Shown: positions 62,879-64,000 of the stretch, piece after piece
How positions within the stretch are numbered: position 1 is the stretch's first letter
How the letters are laid out: the number at the start of each line of letters is the position of its first letter
Position numbers and translations under genes: made by a program
The notes under the pieces: generated by a model
The model's input: the letters and a program-made list of their open reading frames with translations, nothing else
Told to the model about the DNA's origin: nothing
The model's database searches: none
Source: Scilla litardierei
Taxonomy: Eukaryota > Streptophyta > Magnoliopsida > Asparagales > Asparagaceae
NCBI GenBank assembly: GCA_030789695.1
Contig: CM061138.1
Coordinates: forward strand, 14,394,214 to 14,458,213
Reading direction: 5' to 3'
DNA length: 64,000 bases

Positions 62879-63747
62879 CATACTTTTGAATATCCTTATT
62901 AATTGTAAGATTGTCGTACGTCTCAATATGCAAAGCACTCATATGATATGTAAAATGCTAACTAAATCCACTTTTTTGTGTCTTGGTATATGATGCTAAG
63001 GCTCCATTGTCATAAGATACCCATTATTCATATAGATATATGTAGATGAATATGTGCATGCGCTGTCAGCACAGGTTCAGTTTCCTATGTTGACAGTGTT
63101 TTGGGGGTCTAAAAAATTTATTTTTATTTTTTTAGTGTGTTCTATAGTTTGTTGATCAGCACACCAAATCTCAAGTGAATCCAACACTTTTTCACCCTAC
63201 ATCCATCCATTTCAAAAAAACCGCTGCAAAAACTGGATCTGTCAGCACAATCTTTTTCTTATCAGAGTATATACTGGTATATATTTATTTTGCTAGCATT
63301 ATCAAAGTATACTCATTTGTAAATCGTATACTTATAAAGAAATTGGTGCATATGCAAACCACTAGTAATCTTAAATATCTTGCTTTGTTTTAGTTTATAA
63401 GAATGGTTGCTTTGTTTTAGTTTATAAGAATGGTTGCATGATGGTTGCCTATGATCTTAAAACCAATTTATACGTTTCATATTTATAGCAACACCATTTT
63501 CTCAAATAATCCTAATTAACACTCAATTATAAATCGCATAACAAACCTATTTTATATGATATCCAGGGGAAAACAAACGAGTACGATATACACAACATAC
63601 CAATCACAATAAGTGTGCGATATCCATTTCATTCAGAGTTCTCATCAAACAGGATCACAAAGTACAGATTTTCTTAGTAATCAAAACCAATAAGAATAGT
63701 AAACAAACCGGCAGGAGATGAGATTAGTCGAGGTTCAAAAATTTCTG
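62879..63747. other. AT-rich unassigned sequence
   Basis: No ORF with a domain, RNA gene or element end is recognised. TTGCTTTGTTTTAGTTTATAAGAATGG is present twice in tandem near 63380-63435 (a unit of about 26 bases). Confidence 0.5.
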
Positions 63748-63970
63748 TATGATATAGAAAAGCATAATATATTTTAAATTAGACAAAATATACAATAATG
63801 CCATTGAGTGCCATAAATGTAACGTAAAACATGATGCATATATCCAATGCATGTTATGGCACATGAATTAGACGTCCAAATTACTTTTCGAACAAAATGA
63901 AAATAAGTTTGAAGACTTTATATAGGCTTGCAATTTGAGTCTTCTCACAACACATTCGATGTGAGACTAA
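63748..63970 (-). repeat. Inverted copy of the 215-bp unit at 26691-26906
   Basis: On the minus strand it reads AGTCTCACATCG, CTATATAAAG and on to CTATATCAT. The USE-like motif has one change (TCTCACATCG). Confidence 0.85.
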
Positions 63971-64000
63971 AAAAACCAAATTGAGAACCACAAGGCTTTA

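Overview
This is nuclear DNA from a flowering plant. The evidence is spliced genes of plant families (a C2H2 zinc-finger gene and an F-box gene), plant-lineage LTR retrotransposons (Ty1/copia, and Ty3/gypsy of Tekay, Tat and Athila type), host-like GT-AG introns and no operon structure. The species cannot be named from the sequence. Roughly nine tenths of the window is retrotransposon, much of it nested.

Layout. 1-3990: 3' part of a Tekay/Del-type chromovirus with two amber stops, frameshifts and a spliceable intron in integrase, followed by its 3' LTR. 4040-8110: decayed copia element. 8312-9514: intact two-exon C2H2 zinc-finger gene, the best host gene here. 10316-11000: microsatellite and copia gag remnant. 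10991-17199: a 0.7-kb TRIM-like element (target-site duplication CAAAC) holding a complete copia element at 11065-16572 (116-bp LTRs, duplication CCATC, open 1440-codon polyprotein). 17389-17970: probable solo LTR. 18501-19375: truncated F-box gene, with a copia element at 19394-26565 (217-bp LTRs, duplication AGTTT) in its 3' flank. 26691-27202: a 215-bp unit that recurs inverted at 63748-63970, and an F-box fragment of SKIP2/VFB type.

From 27203 to 59762 lies a deep nest. The outer layer is a minus-strand Tat element (duplication CTTGG) with degenerate pol and a convergent plus-strand ORF of Transposase_28 type. Into it went a gag-only element B (LTRs 35411-37012 and 39426-39879 plus 58413-59571). 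Into the right LTR of B went an Athila-like complex C (39880-58412). C has six LTRs in the order + - - + + - (L1 to L6), one internal region with a 1292-aa RT/RNase H/integrase protein that lacks gag and protease, and a 731-aa ATHILA ORF-1-like protein. The Tat element itself sits in a related plus-strand element D (59763-62790).

What stands out. (1) The C LTR carries five tandem hairpins with a near-invariant 14-nt loop (TTGCAAGAGATTGG) and stems that differ in sequence yet remain complementary; they lie downstream of the LTR TATA box and so would be in the RNA leader. (2) L5 and L6 form a 1.17-kb-arm foldback whose centre is exactly the first of these loops, which suggests self-primed copying. 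(3) A cluster of about ten TCGGCCGA-core palindromes sits just upstream of a TATA box in the C LTR, and again with its own TATA box ahead of the second ORF, so that ORF may have its own promoter. The unrelated Tekay LTR shows the same layout with a different palindrome. (4) Gag-only B and gag-less C are physically nested.

Limits. Family calls are by eye from motifs. No alignments, folding energies, expression or database searches were run. LTR ends without a matching partner (Tekay, the 4-8 kb copia element, the 17.4-kb LTR) are approximate.
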